NCBI RefSeq assembly: GCF_010365285.1
Contig: NZ_CP048286.1
Coordinates: 1,164,001-1,228,000, forward strand
Direction of reading: 5' to 3'
DNA length: 64,000 nt
DNA from: Paenibacillus rhizovicinus
GTDB taxonomy: Bacteria; Bacillota; Bacilli; Paenibacillales; Paenibacillaceae
In this document: piece after piece, positions 1 to 8,028 of the stretch
Layout of the letters: the number at the start of each line of letters is the position of its first letter
How positions within the stretch are numbered: position 1 is the stretch's first letter
The notes under the pieces: generated by a model
The model's input: the letters and a program-made list of their open reading frames with translations, nothing else
The model's database searches: none
Told to the model about the DNA's origin: nothing
Program-made: the position numbers and the translations under genes

Positions 1-210
1 GCCGTCCGTGAACTGCTGTCTCAGGTATTGTTCGTTATACGAGTCGGAGTACATAAACCCTACGCGCAGGACATGCCGCTTGGCGTCGCTCCCCTCTCCT
101 TTGCTGCATGCCGACAGGCTGGATGCCAAGAGCGCTGCCGTTAACGCCACCGATGAAGCCCGCAAGACGACCTTTCCTCGCGCTGAATGTTTCAGGTGCT
201 TGTTCCCCAT
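1..210 (-). CDS. Solute-binding lipoprotein, N-terminal part only
   Basis: Only the first 70 codons are present; the gene runs off the left edge of the window. The product starts MGNKHLKHS, has a basic N-region, a hydrophobic stretch and a lipobox ending LSAC followed by SKGEGSD, so it should be exported, lipid-modified and anchored to the outer face of the membrane. The mature start (RHVLRVGFMYSDSYNEQYL) resembles the first strand of extracellular ABC solute-binding proteins, which is inference because most of the protein is missing. The ATG at 210 has a good GGAGGGG ribosome binding site and begins 5 bp after the stop of the upstream ATPase gene, so it is probably the last visible gene of that ABC operon. 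Confidence 0.7.
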   Translation of the reverse strand, partial: MGNKHLKHSARGKVVLRASSVALTAALLASSLSACSKGEGSDAKRHVLRVGFMYSDSYNEQYLRQQFTDG

Positions 211-215
211 TTTGA

Positions 216-1088
216 TTACCCCTCCAATGATTTGGGCGGCGAAATAATGATTCGCTCGCCGTCAAATTCCATCGATGCTTTATCTGTAATTTGCAAAGCG
301 GTTAAATACGCCTTTGGAATTTGAAGCCTGCCGACACGGTCCACGACGACATATTCTTCATGAACGGTTCCCTGTCCAGCTCCCGGTTCGAAATCGTCGT
401 CCAAATTCGGATTCCGCTTAATGAATTCCGTGCTCGTCAAGCCGTCCCGGATCGCTACCACGCGGTCTACCTTAGACGCAAGCGACAAGTCGTGGGTAAC
501 GATGACGATCGTAATGCCCAGCTCGCGGTTAAGCCGGCGGAAAATATCCATGATCAAGTCCGATGTCCGCGTATCGACCGATCCCGTCGGTTCGTCGGCA
601 AGCAGCATCTTCGGCCTGTTCGACAAGGAGATGGCAATGGCCACGCGCTGTTGTTCGCCGCCGGATAATTGATGCAGTTTGTTATGCATGCGATCCTTCA
701 GGCCAACCCATTCCAGCAGCTGCTTGGCATAAGCACGGTCCAGCTTGGACGAGAACATCATCGGCATTTCGACATTCTCGAGCGCCGACAGATACGGGAG
801 CAGATTCCGGGCGTTATTCTGCCATATGAAACCGACGGTTTCCCGTTTGTAGGAGACGAGCTGATCATCGGTAATTTTGAGCAAATCCCATGGCCCTACG
901 CTGACGCTTCCCGCGGAGGGACGGTCAAGACCGCCCAAAATATTCAGCAGCGTCGATTTGCCGCTTCCGCTGTTGCCGATGATCGCCATCATTTCCCCTT
1001 CGCTCACGTGGAGGTTAAGCCCTTGCAGGGCAACGACCTCCAGCTCGTCGGACTTGTAAATTTTCACTAAGCCTTCGCATGTAATCAT
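216..1088 (-). CDS. ABC transporter ATPase with C-terminal AbrB-like domain
   Basis: The 290-residue protein has a MacB/LolD-type nucleotide-binding domain at about residues 1-220: Walker A GNSGSGKST at 38-46, signature LSGGEQQRVA at 141-150, Walker B MLLADE at 161-166 and the switch histidine at 199. After an acidic linker, residues about 245-286 (VVVDRVGRLQIPK followed by a second strand DGERIIIS) match the swapped-hairpin fold of AbrB/SpoVT/MazE DNA-binding proteins. This fusion is unusual for a transporter ATPase. The gene lies 6 bp after the FtsX-like permease and just before the solute-binding lipoprotein. The AbrB part may aid dimerisation or bind DNA; the sequence cannot say which. 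Confidence 0.85.
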   Translation of the reverse strand: MITCEGLVKIYKSDELEVVALQGLNLHVSEGEMMAIIGNSGSGKSTLLNILGGLDRPSAGSVSVGPWDLLKITDDQLVSYKRETVGFIWQNNARNLLPYLSALENVEMPMMFSSKLDRAYAKQLLEWVGLKDRMHNKLHQLSGGEQQRVAIAISLSNRPKMLLADEPTGSVDTRTSDLIMDIFRRLNRELGITIVIVTHDLSLASKVDRVVAIRDGLTSTEFIKRNPNLDDDFEPGAGQGTVHEEYVVVDRVGRLQIPKAYLTALQITDKASMEFDGERIIISPPKSLEG

Positions 1089-1094
1089 GGCGTG

Positions 1095-4028
1095 TTAGCG
1101 TTCCTCCCCCATCTTAACGGCCTGGTGCACGCGGAGCCTGCGGATATGCGCCAGCAGCAGCAAAGCGCCCATCAGCATCATGCAAGCGACGACGATATAC
1201 AGCTGCGTCGTATCTTTGGCATCGAAGACGACCCGGAACGGCGGCACGGAATTCGCGACGTTCTCCGTCGTTTGCAGAAACGGCAGGAACAGCAAACTCG
1301 CGATTTTGCCGATGATTATCCCCAGACCGATCGATAAGCCTGCCGTGAATATCTGTTCCAGCAGCAGCATGCCCGTCAGTTGCCTCCGCGACAGCCCCAT
1401 CGCCCTTAAGACGCCGAATTGCACGATCCTGCCCGATAAATTAAAGAACCAGAAGAGAATGTATCCGGTGAGCGAAATGATGATCGACACCAGGAAACCT
1501 AGGCTGAGGATACCGAAAACGCCTCCCCGGGTTGGATGTTTGGCTTGTGCGGCCAGCTCGATCCGAACGTCCTTCACATCCGCAAGCTCGATGCCGCCTG
1601 CCTCCAGCTGTTTCATAATCGGCCCTGTCAGTGCGCCAGGCTTCATCTTCAGCCAGACCTCGTACGGGATCATCGGCACTTGGTCATAAATATAATCCAG
1701 ATTCGCGATAATGAACGGCGATTCATCCGGGTATTGCGCCGGCCAGTAAGGGACGATGCCGACAATCGCGAATTCGATCACCCCGTCCGACGTGCCGGCG
1801 TTTATCCGGTCGCCAAGCTTCAGTTGGTATTTCTCCGCCACATTGGACGGGATAATTGCGGCTTCTTCGTAAGCGCCTAGATTTTTCAAATAATTGAAAG
1901 GATGAACGGGATACAAGTCATTGCGGAACCAAGCGACCTTAGAGAAATCGACGTTATCGATGCCCATCAAGGTGCCTTGGCCGATCGATCGTCCGGAAAC
2001 GACGATGTTGGCTTTCGTCTGCAGGACGCGGGCCGCGGCATCGACGCCATCCAGCTTGCGGAAGATTTCGAAAGGCGGTTCGCTGTAATTGACGCGCGTT
2101 GGCACGACAGTCCCGCCACCGCCGCCTCCACCGGAGCCGCCAGAGCCGCCGTTTCCGCCGGAGCCATTTCCTCCTCCGCCTGAACCGCCATTACCCGATC
2201 CGCCAGAGCCGCCGCCGCTGCCGTTATCTCCGCCCGAACCGTTGCCGCCCGTGTTTATCAATTCGGTCTTTCCTTCCCAGACGGTCTGAACGACGACGTC
2301 CGTTCCGAACTTATATAACGTACGCTCCGTCGAATTCAAATCGATGGTACGCGCGGCGGAAGCATTGTAAACGCCTAAACCCAGCGTCAAAATCAGCAAA
2401 ATCATGAGCGGGTAATACCCCTTCGACGAACGCGATAGCTGGGTCAGCGTCAAGTACAACGGCACGGGAAGCATTTTCTTGCCGAGCCAGTTAAACAACT
2501 TCAGCAGCCAGGGGAAGATTCGCAGGAAGAACAGCCCCATGGCGAATATCGCCAGCGCCGGAACGAAGAAGAGGAACGGCTGCACATCCAATTGATCCGT
2601 CGTCAAATTACTCTTGATGGAAATCATTTGCCGTTCATTAAATAGATACCAGCCATAACCGGCAACGCCGAGCAAGAGCACGTCTCCGTACCAGCGCTGC
2701 CATAGCGGTTTGCGGTCGGAACGCGCGATTTGTTTCTTGTAGTCGACGATGGATGCCTTCGCATACATCACCGCCGGAATAACCGTCGCCAGCACGGCGA
2801 GTACGACGGCGCCGAGTCCCGCAATTACCGCATCGGTAGTAAATCCGATTGGAATCGATTTGCGGTTAACGAATTCGAGAAATCCATTCGCCGATCCGAT
2901 ACTCTTGGCCATGAACCAGCCTATAAACGGACCTGCGCACATCGCGACGATTCCCAGCAGCAGTCCTTCGAGCAAATAAATGCCGATGATCTGCCTCGTT
3001 CCCGCTCCCCGGCTTCGCAGCACCGCGATATCGCTTCGCTGCTTGTCGAGCGATTGGCGTGCATTCATGGCAATGAAGTAGAACACCATCGCCAGCATCG
3101 GCGCCGCGAGCGTGAAGAGCAGCATCTGCAGCTGCAGGCTTTGCTTCTTGAATTCGTCGAGCAGTTTGGCGAAGGAAATATCCACGCGCGTTTCCTTAAG
3201 CCGCTGATAGAGATCGATATTGAGTCGTTCCAGCGTGCTGGATAAAGAAGAGAGCTGGCTCGTCTTGATGTCTTTCAAATCGAAGGCGTAATACCAGCTG
3301 GCATTATGGACCGGAACGTTCCGCTCCTTCAGCAGCCCTTCCTGGAACGCCTTGTCACCGACCGTCAGCGTGCTCATCAGGCTCTCCATGCCCTGATACC
3401 AGAACGGATCGGTATCTTTGAGCGGCTTGTAAGCACCGACGATTTTGACGCGGAGCGTGAGATTGAGCCCGCCGTAGATAGGATAAAGGAACACGTCGCC
3501 GATATGAATATCGCTGCGATACATCGCCTCCTCCATCAAAACCGCCTCAACCGTATCGTCGTCGCTCACGGAATCCGCGAACCAGCGGCCTTGCGTCAGC
3601 TCCGCCTTCTTATCCAGTCCATCCATCGTTCCTAGAGCCATCTTGCGGACTCGGCTGGCATCGACTTTGGTCGAATCCTCCGGCGTCAGCTCGGCGCTTC
3701 GGATCGATAAACTTTGGCTGTACGTCGCGAATGGAAAGCCGATCAAGGAAGGAATCTCGTCCTTGATATAGTGCTCCACGTCGTTTAAGCCGTTCAAGTC
3801 CGTCTTGCCCGCCGTCTCCTGATAGCGCATCAGCAGTGAGCCTGCCGGTAATCCTCCGCTCTCGTCCTTGAGCGTTTGGGCCACGACCCGCTTCAAAGCG
3901 CCATCCGCGTACATCGGTATACTGGTCGCGAACGCGACGGCGATGATCAGACCGGCCAGCGAGCTGAGCGTCATCCACCGCGTGTTCCACATTTTGCGGA
4001 ACAGAAAGCGAAATAGCGGCATCCCCAT
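1095..4028 (-). CDS. FtsX/MacB-like ABC transporter permease, very large
   Basis: This 977-residue membrane protein has an N-terminal transmembrane helix, a long extracellular domain, then two clusters of membrane helices (about 310-440 and 470-560) and a C-terminal FtsX-like core (about 850-960) ending in a basic tail. That duplicated plan is typical of large MacB/FtsX permeases that move lipids or peptides out of the envelope or work mechanically. A glycine/serine/asparagine-rich stretch of about 50 residues at roughly 591-641 separates the two halves and looks like a flexible linker. The gene lies between the HlyD-like adaptor (3 bp upstream) and the AbrB-fused ATPase (6 bp downstream), so the four form one system. 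The substrate is unknown. Confidence 0.85.
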   Translation of the reverse strand: MGMPLFRFLFRKMWNTRWMTLSSLAGLIIAVAFATSIPMYADGALKRVVAQTLKDESGGLPAGSLLMRYQETAGKTDLNGLNDVEHYIKDEIPSLIGFPFATYSQSLSIRSAELTPEDSTKVDASRVRKMALGTMDGLDKKAELTQGRWFADSVSDDDTVEAVLMEEAMYRSDIHIGDVFLYPIYGGLNLTLRVKIVGAYKPLKDTDPFWYQGMESLMSTLTVGDKAFQEGLLKERNVPVHNASWYYAFDLKDIKTSQLSSLSSTLERLNIDLYQRLKETRVDISFAKLLDEFKKQSLQLQMLLFTLAAPMLAMVFYFIAMNARQSLDKQRSDIAVLRSRGAGTRQIIGIYLLEGLLLGIVAMCAGPFIGWFMAKSIGSANGFLEFVNRKSIPIGFTTDAVIAGLGAVVLAVLATVIPAVMYAKASIVDYKKQIARSDRKPLWQRWYGDVLLLGVAGYGWYLFNERQMISIKSNLTTDQLDVQPFLFFVPALAIFAMGLFFLRIFPWLLKLFNWLGKKMLPVPLYLTLTQLSRSSKGYYPLMILLILTLGLGVYNASAARTIDLNSTERTLYKFGTDVVVQTVWEGKTELINTGGNGSGGDNGSGGGSGGSGNGGSGGGGNGSGGNGGSGGSGGGGGGGTVVPTRVNYSEPPFEIFRKLDGVDAAARVLQTKANIVVSGRSIGQGTLMGIDNVDFSKVAWFRNDLYPVHPFNYLKNLGAYEEAAIIPSNVAEKYQLKLGDRINAGTSDGVIEFAIVGIVPYWPAQYPDESPFIIANLDYIYDQVPMIPYEVWLKMKPGALTGPIMKQLEAGGIELADVKDVRIELAAQAKHPTRGGVFGILSLGFLVSIIISLTGYILFWFFNLSGRIVQFGVLRAMGLSRRQLTGMLLLEQIFTAGLSIGLGIIIGKIASLLFLPFLQTTENVANSVPPFRVVFDAKDTTQLYIVVACMMLMGALLLLAHIRRLRVHQAVKMGEER

Positions 4029-4031
4029 ACG

Positions 4032-5102
4032 TTATTTACCTACGACTTTCTGCCCCGGCGTCAACCCTTTGAGGATTTCCACTTCCGTCGCGGTTTGCTG
4101 TCCGACTTCCACGTCCACCTCGCGTTTGCCTTCGCTGTCAATGACTTGCACATACGTGCGCGAGCCGATGGAGCGCAGCGTGGAAGGCGGGATGACGATG
4201 GCGTTTTCTTTGCGGTCCATGATGATGGAAATCGAGAGCGGCGTCCCCCGCGTTACGCCTTTCGGCAGCTTATCCAGCGACACCATCAGAAAATCTTCCG
4301 GACGTTCCGGGGGCTGCGCTCCGCCGTTGCCGCCATTTCCACCGTTGCCGTTGTCATTCGAAATAACGGGCAACTGCGTCACTTTGCCTGTGAATTCACC
4401 CGCGTTATTGATGTTGACCGTAACCGGCATTCCGACCGCGACGCCTTCCAGCTCATCCTGCGTAAGCTTGGCGGCAGCCGTCAAATTGCTCGTTTCCGCG
4501 ATGATGCAGACAGGATCGTAGGCTTTGATGGCATCGCCTTTGGCAACGCTCAGGCTGACGACCGTACCGGAGAACGGCGCCGTCATCTGGGCCTTATCGA
4601 TCTCTTCTTGGGATTCCACGAGCTTCTGGCGCTTCTCCTCGAAATCGATCTTCGCGAGCTCGAATTCGATCGGATCCATCTCGTCCTTCTTGCGAAGCGT
4701 GTCTTTCATTTGCAGTTCATCCTTCGAGAATTGCAGCTTGTCGGAGCGCAGCTGCTTGCGCATATCGTCCACGTCCAGAGAACCGATCACCTGGCCCGCG
4801 GTCACTTTCTGTCCCATCTTCACGTTCAGTTCCTTGAGACGTTTGCCATCCAGCGAGAAATACAGCGTTTCTTCCTTCGTGGAAATCATTTTGCCGATGA
4901 CCGTCTTCTTCGTTTCCAGCGTTGCCGTCGTCACCTCATACTCCGGCTTCTTGGAGATTTGAGGCGGCGCGATCTCCGGCAGCACTTCCTCGTTGTTCTC
5001 GTCCGGCAGCAGCGAGCAGCCGGCAGACGTTAACAGGGATGCCCCGATAACGACGACAGCCGCCGCTTTAAATGAATTTCCCGTCAACCATTTCGTAAAC
5101 AT
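4032..5102 (-). CDS. HlyD/MacA-like efflux adaptor lipoprotein
   Basis: A membrane-fusion-type adaptor of 356 residues. The signal peptide ends in a lipobox (LLTSAGC), so the protein should be lipid-anchored. Two lipoyl-like half motifs flank a charged coiled-coil hairpin (about 100-170), followed by a beta-barrel domain, the MacA/HlyD/YknX plan. A short NG-rich linker lies near residues 247-262. An in-frame TTG at 5111 would extend it by three residues but leaves no gap after GGAGG at 5112-5116; the ATG at 5102 has a normal 9-nt spacing, so it is preferred. The gene overlaps the end of the upstream ATPase by 35 bp, suggesting translational coupling. It likely links the ATPase/permease to extracytoplasmic substrate. 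Confidence 0.85.
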   Translation of the reverse strand: MFTKWLTGNSFKAAAVVVIGASLLTSAGCSLLPDENNEEVLPEIAPPQISKKPEYEVTTATLETKKTVIGKMISTKEETLYFSLDGKRLKELNVKMGQKVTAGQVIGSLDVDDMRKQLRSDKLQFSKDELQMKDTLRKKDEMDPIEFELAKIDFEEKRQKLVESQEEIDKAQMTAPFSGTVVSLSVAKGDAIKAYDPVCIIAETSNLTAAAKLTQDELEGVAVGMPVTVNINNAGEFTGKVTQLPVISNDNGNGGNGGNGGAQPPERPEDFLMVSLDKLPKGVTRGTPLSISIIMDRKENAIVIPPSTLRSIGSRTYVQVIDSEGKREVDVEVGQQTATEVEILKGLTPGQKVVGK

Positions 5103-5832
5103 GATCGGCAACCTCCAAAATCGTGGGATCGTGCGTTGTCATACAAATCGTTACTTGTTCGGTGCGAATAATCGTTTGAAAAACGGACATGATCTGGGCG
5201 GCCATCTGGGAATCGAGCTCGGCCGTCGGTTCATCCGCCAGCAGCAGACTCGGCCGGTGCGCAATCGCTTTGGCAATGGCCACGCGCTGCTGCTCGCCTC
5301 CGGACAGCTCGAACGGCCGATGGTGCATCCGTTTGGCGAGACCGACAAGCTCCAGGCAATGCTCGACCCTTGCCTTCCACTGCCCGCCAGGAATGCCGGC
5401 CATGCGAAGCGACAGCTCCACGTTCTCGTATGCGGACAACAGCGGCATCAAGGCATACGCTTGGAAGATAAAGCCCATCTCTTTGCGCCTTACTTTGGTG
5501 CGCTGATCGTCGCTCATGTCGTGGAAGGGCAAGTCATGAAAAAAGATATGTCCCTTGGTCGGCTGATCCAGACCGCCGATCATATTCAGCAGCGTCGTCT
5601 TGCCGGATCCGGAGCGCCCGCGCAGCATGACCAGCTGTCGAGGCATGAGTTCCATATGAATGCCTTTCAGCACATGCAGCGGCTGGCCTCCGGCTTGGAA
5701 TGTACGCTCTACGCCTTCTACCACAAGCAGCGGTTTCGCAAGATCATCAGCGTCTGTCGTTTCGTGTTCATGCGTATGTACGTTGTTTTCGACGGCTTCC
5801 GCAACGGGCTGCCTGCTTTTCCGCCATCCCAT
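5068..5832 (-). CDS. ABC transporter ATPase, MacB/LolD type
   Basis: A 254-residue ATPase, first gene of the operon that also encodes the adaptor, permease, second ATPase and lipoprotein. A variable hydrophilic N-terminus of about 35 residues with a His/Glu-rich stretch (VHTHEHE) precedes the nucleotide-binding domain. Walker A (GRSGSGKTT), signature (LSGGEQQRVAIA) and Walker B (LLLADEPT) are intact, and the switch histidine lies in MTTHDP. The short N-terminal extension is unusual and could bind metal, although this is inference. The ATG start has a GGGGG element 12 nt upstream, rather far, so a slightly different start is possible. Together with the second ATPase it probably forms a heterodimer energising the large permease. 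Confidence 0.85.
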   Translation of the reverse strand: MGWRKSRQPVAEAVENNVHTHEHETTDADDLAKPLLVVEGVERTFQAGGQPLHVLKGIHMELMPRQLVMLRGRSGSGKTTLLNMIGGLDQPTKGHIFFHDLPFHDMSDDQRTKVRRKEMGFIFQAYALMPLLSAYENVELSLRMAGIPGGQWKARVEHCLELVGLAKRMHHRPFELSGGEQQRVAIAKAIAHRPSLLLADEPTAELDSQMAAQIMSVFQTIIRTEQVTICMTTHDPTILEVADHVYEMVDGKFI

Positions 5833-5942
5833 TCCGATCGCGAACCCCCTTCCATATGAGAAAACTTTAATATTGCTAACGATTAGACGACAGCTGGGAA
5901 CAAAAGGTTACAGCTATTTCTGACTTTAAGAGAATTTTATAA

Positions 5943-6060
5943 TGGTTTCACAACCCCCTAAATCGTTTCACAACCACTAAAGCGTTTCACAATCCCTAAA
6001 GCGTTTCACAATCCCTAAAGCGTTTCACAACCCCCTAAAGCATTTCACAACCCCCTAAAT
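5943..6060. repeat. Tandem array of a 18-20 bp repeat (six copies)
   Basis: Six head-to-tail copies of a unit like AAGCGTTTCACAACCCCCTA, upstream of the ABC operon that starts at 5832. Copies differ at a few bases (CC/TC, GCG/GCA/TCG) and in the length of the C-run, so the array is not freshly duplicated. There are no spacers between units, so it is not a CRISPR array. The last unit merges into the CCCCCTAAAT sequence that opens the hairpin-rich element beside it. Function unknown; an operator array or slippage-prone repeat are both possible. Confidence 0.85.
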
Positions 6061-6192
6061 CCCCCTTGCCTAAGGGGGACCCCAAGAGCTCCGCCCCTGG
6101 ACCCGGAATTTACGTGCCTGCTGCGGGGCCGACTTCGAAGTATCGTTAGTGAATGGCTCGTTTTCGTCCGCTGGCGCGGACACACTTTTCAT
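6051..6192. repeat. Diverged single copy of the hairpin-rich repeat family
   Basis: This stretch shares its layout with the 174-bp units near 50 kb: CCCCCTAAAT, then a hairpin built on CCCCCTT/AAGGGGG, then GACCCC-AG-G-TCC, CTGGAC, and finally GGCTCG followed by a short hairpin and ACTTT. The last hairpin is GTCCGC-TGGC-GCGGAC here and GTCCC-TTGC-GGGAC in the 50-kb units, so the pairing is kept while bases change. The rest of the gap up to 6353 (about 160 bp) shows no gene or clear signal. Confidence 0.6.
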
Positions 6193-6353
6193 GCGGCGTT
6201 CTTACCAACTTAACACCCCCTCTAAACCCCTTCTCTCCCATTCCCCTATCTCAAAAAAGACCCCAGAAACTTCGTCCTTGTATAGGCCGGACTGTTCCTG
6301 GGGCTGGCTTTGGAAATCATTTTGGCATTGGCTCGTTTGCTTCTATCAGCGAT

Positions 6354-7199
6354 CTACCCTCGCAATGTAATCGCATTGCCGGACGAGTAACGCTTCAAGC
6401 CAAGCTTGAAGACGAGGATTGCCGCCGTGCCGAAGCCGAGCGTAAGCGCCGCTGCTTTCCAAGCGAAATCGAAATCGAAACCGCGCAGAAGGCCGATGGG
6501 AATGTAGCTGATGACGCCCGCGGGGATAAGCGTGAACAGCAGCGTTTTGGCGAGACCTTTGAAGATATCGGACGGGTACGTGGATAGCGCCACGAAGCTG
6601 TTGAATACTTGCTGCGCGAGTCCTTCCGCGTTACCGATGAAGAACGCCAGACAGCCGGCGAGGATGGTGACGCCCATGAACAGCAAGCCGCTGATGAGTA
6701 ACCCAATGAAGAATAAAAGCAAGCCCGAGAACGAATGATCGCCAACCCATGCGTACACGACCAGACCGAAGGCAAAATCGCCCGCCGCCGTCAGCGACAT
6801 TCGGCTCGCCAGCACATGAAGCAGCACCGGCTTCGGCTGCGACAGGTATACGTCCAGCTGCCCGCTTGCCACAATAGGCGCGATCCGGTTGAAATTGCCG
6901 AACAGCATATTCGCCCAACCGAAACCGCCCGCTCCGATCGCCCACATCAGCATGACATCGTGAATCCCCCAGCCGTTCACGACTTGGAAGCGGCCGAAAA
7001 ACAAGCTCCAGAAGAACAGCCACATGAAATTGTTAATAAACATCATGCCGGCCATCAGCAGAAAGCTCACCCGGTATTCCATGGTGGAGGCCAGATTTAC
7101 TTTCCAACAAGTGATTAGAAACGATGTCGTAGCCGAGATACGGCCTAACCATGATGAGTGCTGTTCTGTTTCCGCGCGTTCCCTATCCCCCGTTAACAT
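6354..7199 (-). CDS. ABC-2 type transporter permease (DUF990-like), second subunit
   Basis: A six-helix inner-membrane protein of 281 residues. The first helix follows MEYRVSFLLMAGMMF and the conserved QP-KP-like segment (SQPKPVLLHVL) lies after helix 2, as in ABC-2 family permeases that occur in pairs with a NatA-type ATPase. I place the start at ATG 7199, which has AAAGGAG about 12 nt upstream; a longer reading from TTG 7238 would add a Cys-rich peptide unlike the family and lacks a ribosome binding site. It overlaps the upstream permease by 17 bp. Together with that permease and the ATPase it should form an exporter under riboswitch control. Substrate unknown. Confidence 0.85.
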   Translation of the reverse strand: MLTGDRERAETEQHSSWLGRISATTSFLITCWKVNLASTMEYRVSFLLMAGMMFINNFMWLFFWSLFFGRFQVVNGWGIHDVMLMWAIGAGGFGWANMLFGNFNRIAPIVASGQLDVYLSQPKPVLLHVLASRMSLTAAGDFAFGLVVYAWVGDHSFSGLLLFFIGLLISGLLFMGVTILAGCLAFFIGNAEGLAQQVFNSFVALSTYPSDIFKGLAKTLLFTLIPAGVISYIPIGLLRGFDFDFAWKAAALTLGFGTAAILVFKLGLKRYSSGNAITLRG

Positions 7200-8022
7200 G
7201 CAGCTTCGACACTCCTTTCCTGTACATCCACATGACAAGCACCGTCAGTACCGCGATCCACGACGCTTGAATGACGAATTGCTGCAGCACCGGCGCGGCT
7301 CCGAAATTGACGGCCGTACGTGCGGGAAAATACAGCATCGCCTGAAAAGGCAGCCAAGCACATACCCGCCGGAGCGGCTCCGGCATCAAATCCAGCGGAA
7401 GCAGCATGCCGCCGACCGTAAACTGCAGCTTATGCAGCACGAACTCCATCCCCCTCGTTTCTTCCACCCACAACGCGCACAGCGCAACCGCCATATTCAG
7501 CATAAAACCAACCGTAAACGCACCGAGTGCCAGCGAGAATAATCCTGCCCAGCCATATCCAAACGACGGCGCCCCTACGCTCAGCCAAGCGATCGCGCCT
7601 CCGACGGCGAGATGAATGAAGAACCGAAATATTGCTTCCGACATATATGCAGCATAATGGTAGCCGATATACGAGAGCGGCCGAAGAAGACGAATCGCGA
7701 TGTCGCCGCTCTTCACTTCGTTCTCGATCAGACCGCACAGCGCCGGAACGCCCATCGTGATCGCTTCCGTAAACACGAGATACCAAATGATCTGCTTCAG
7801 CGTATAGCCGTCGATGACGCGCGTATGATCGCCGCCGTAGGCAGCCGACCACAATTGCACGAACACATAGAGGATCATGAGCATGAAGCTTGCGCGCATG
7901 ATGAAGTCCGTCTTGTAAGCCATCTGCTGCCGCATCGTAATTTGCGCGACGGCGCCTGCTTTCCGGCCCTTGACCTGCAATAAGCCAAGCCGGCTTCCGA
8001 ATATTCGGCTGTCCAGTCTCAT
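7183..8022 (-). CDS. ABC-2 type transporter permease (DUF990-like), first subunit
   Basis: A 279-residue integral membrane protein with about six predicted helices, starting at residue 40 (FIMRASFMLMILYVF) after a cytoplasmic N-terminus. The segment after helix 2 (NEVKSGDIAIRLLRPLS) matches the loop of ABC-2 permeases (the usual GEI-LLRPL pattern). Start codon ATG 8022 has GGAGG 10 nt upstream. The gene lies 6 bp after the ATPase stop and overlaps the next permease, so the three genes make a heterodimeric-permease ABC exporter. It is the sister of the 6354-7199 gene but with low sequence identity. Confidence 0.85.
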   Translation of the reverse strand: MRLDSRIFGSRLGLLQVKGRKAGAVAQITMRQQMAYKTDFIMRASFMLMILYVFVQLWSAAYGGDHTRVIDGYTLKQIIWYLVFTEAITMGVPALCGLIENEVKSGDIAIRLLRPLSYIGYHYAAYMSEAIFRFFIHLAVGGAIAWLSVGAPSFGYGWAGLFSLALGAFTVGFMLNMAVALCALWVEETRGMEFVLHKLQFTVGGMLLPLDLMPEPLRRVCAWLPFQAMLYFPARTAVNFGAAPVLQQFVIQASWIAVLTVLVMWMYRKGVSKLHVNGG

Positions 8023-8028
8023 CGCCCG

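Noticed and set aside
5943..6060. Possible CRISPR array
   Set aside because: The repeat units are back-to-back without spacers, and no cas gene is near.
5833..6353. A hidden gene in the long gap
   Set aside because: No frame has a ribosome binding site or family match; the open frame from 6153 is shared with repeat sequence and antisense to a permease.
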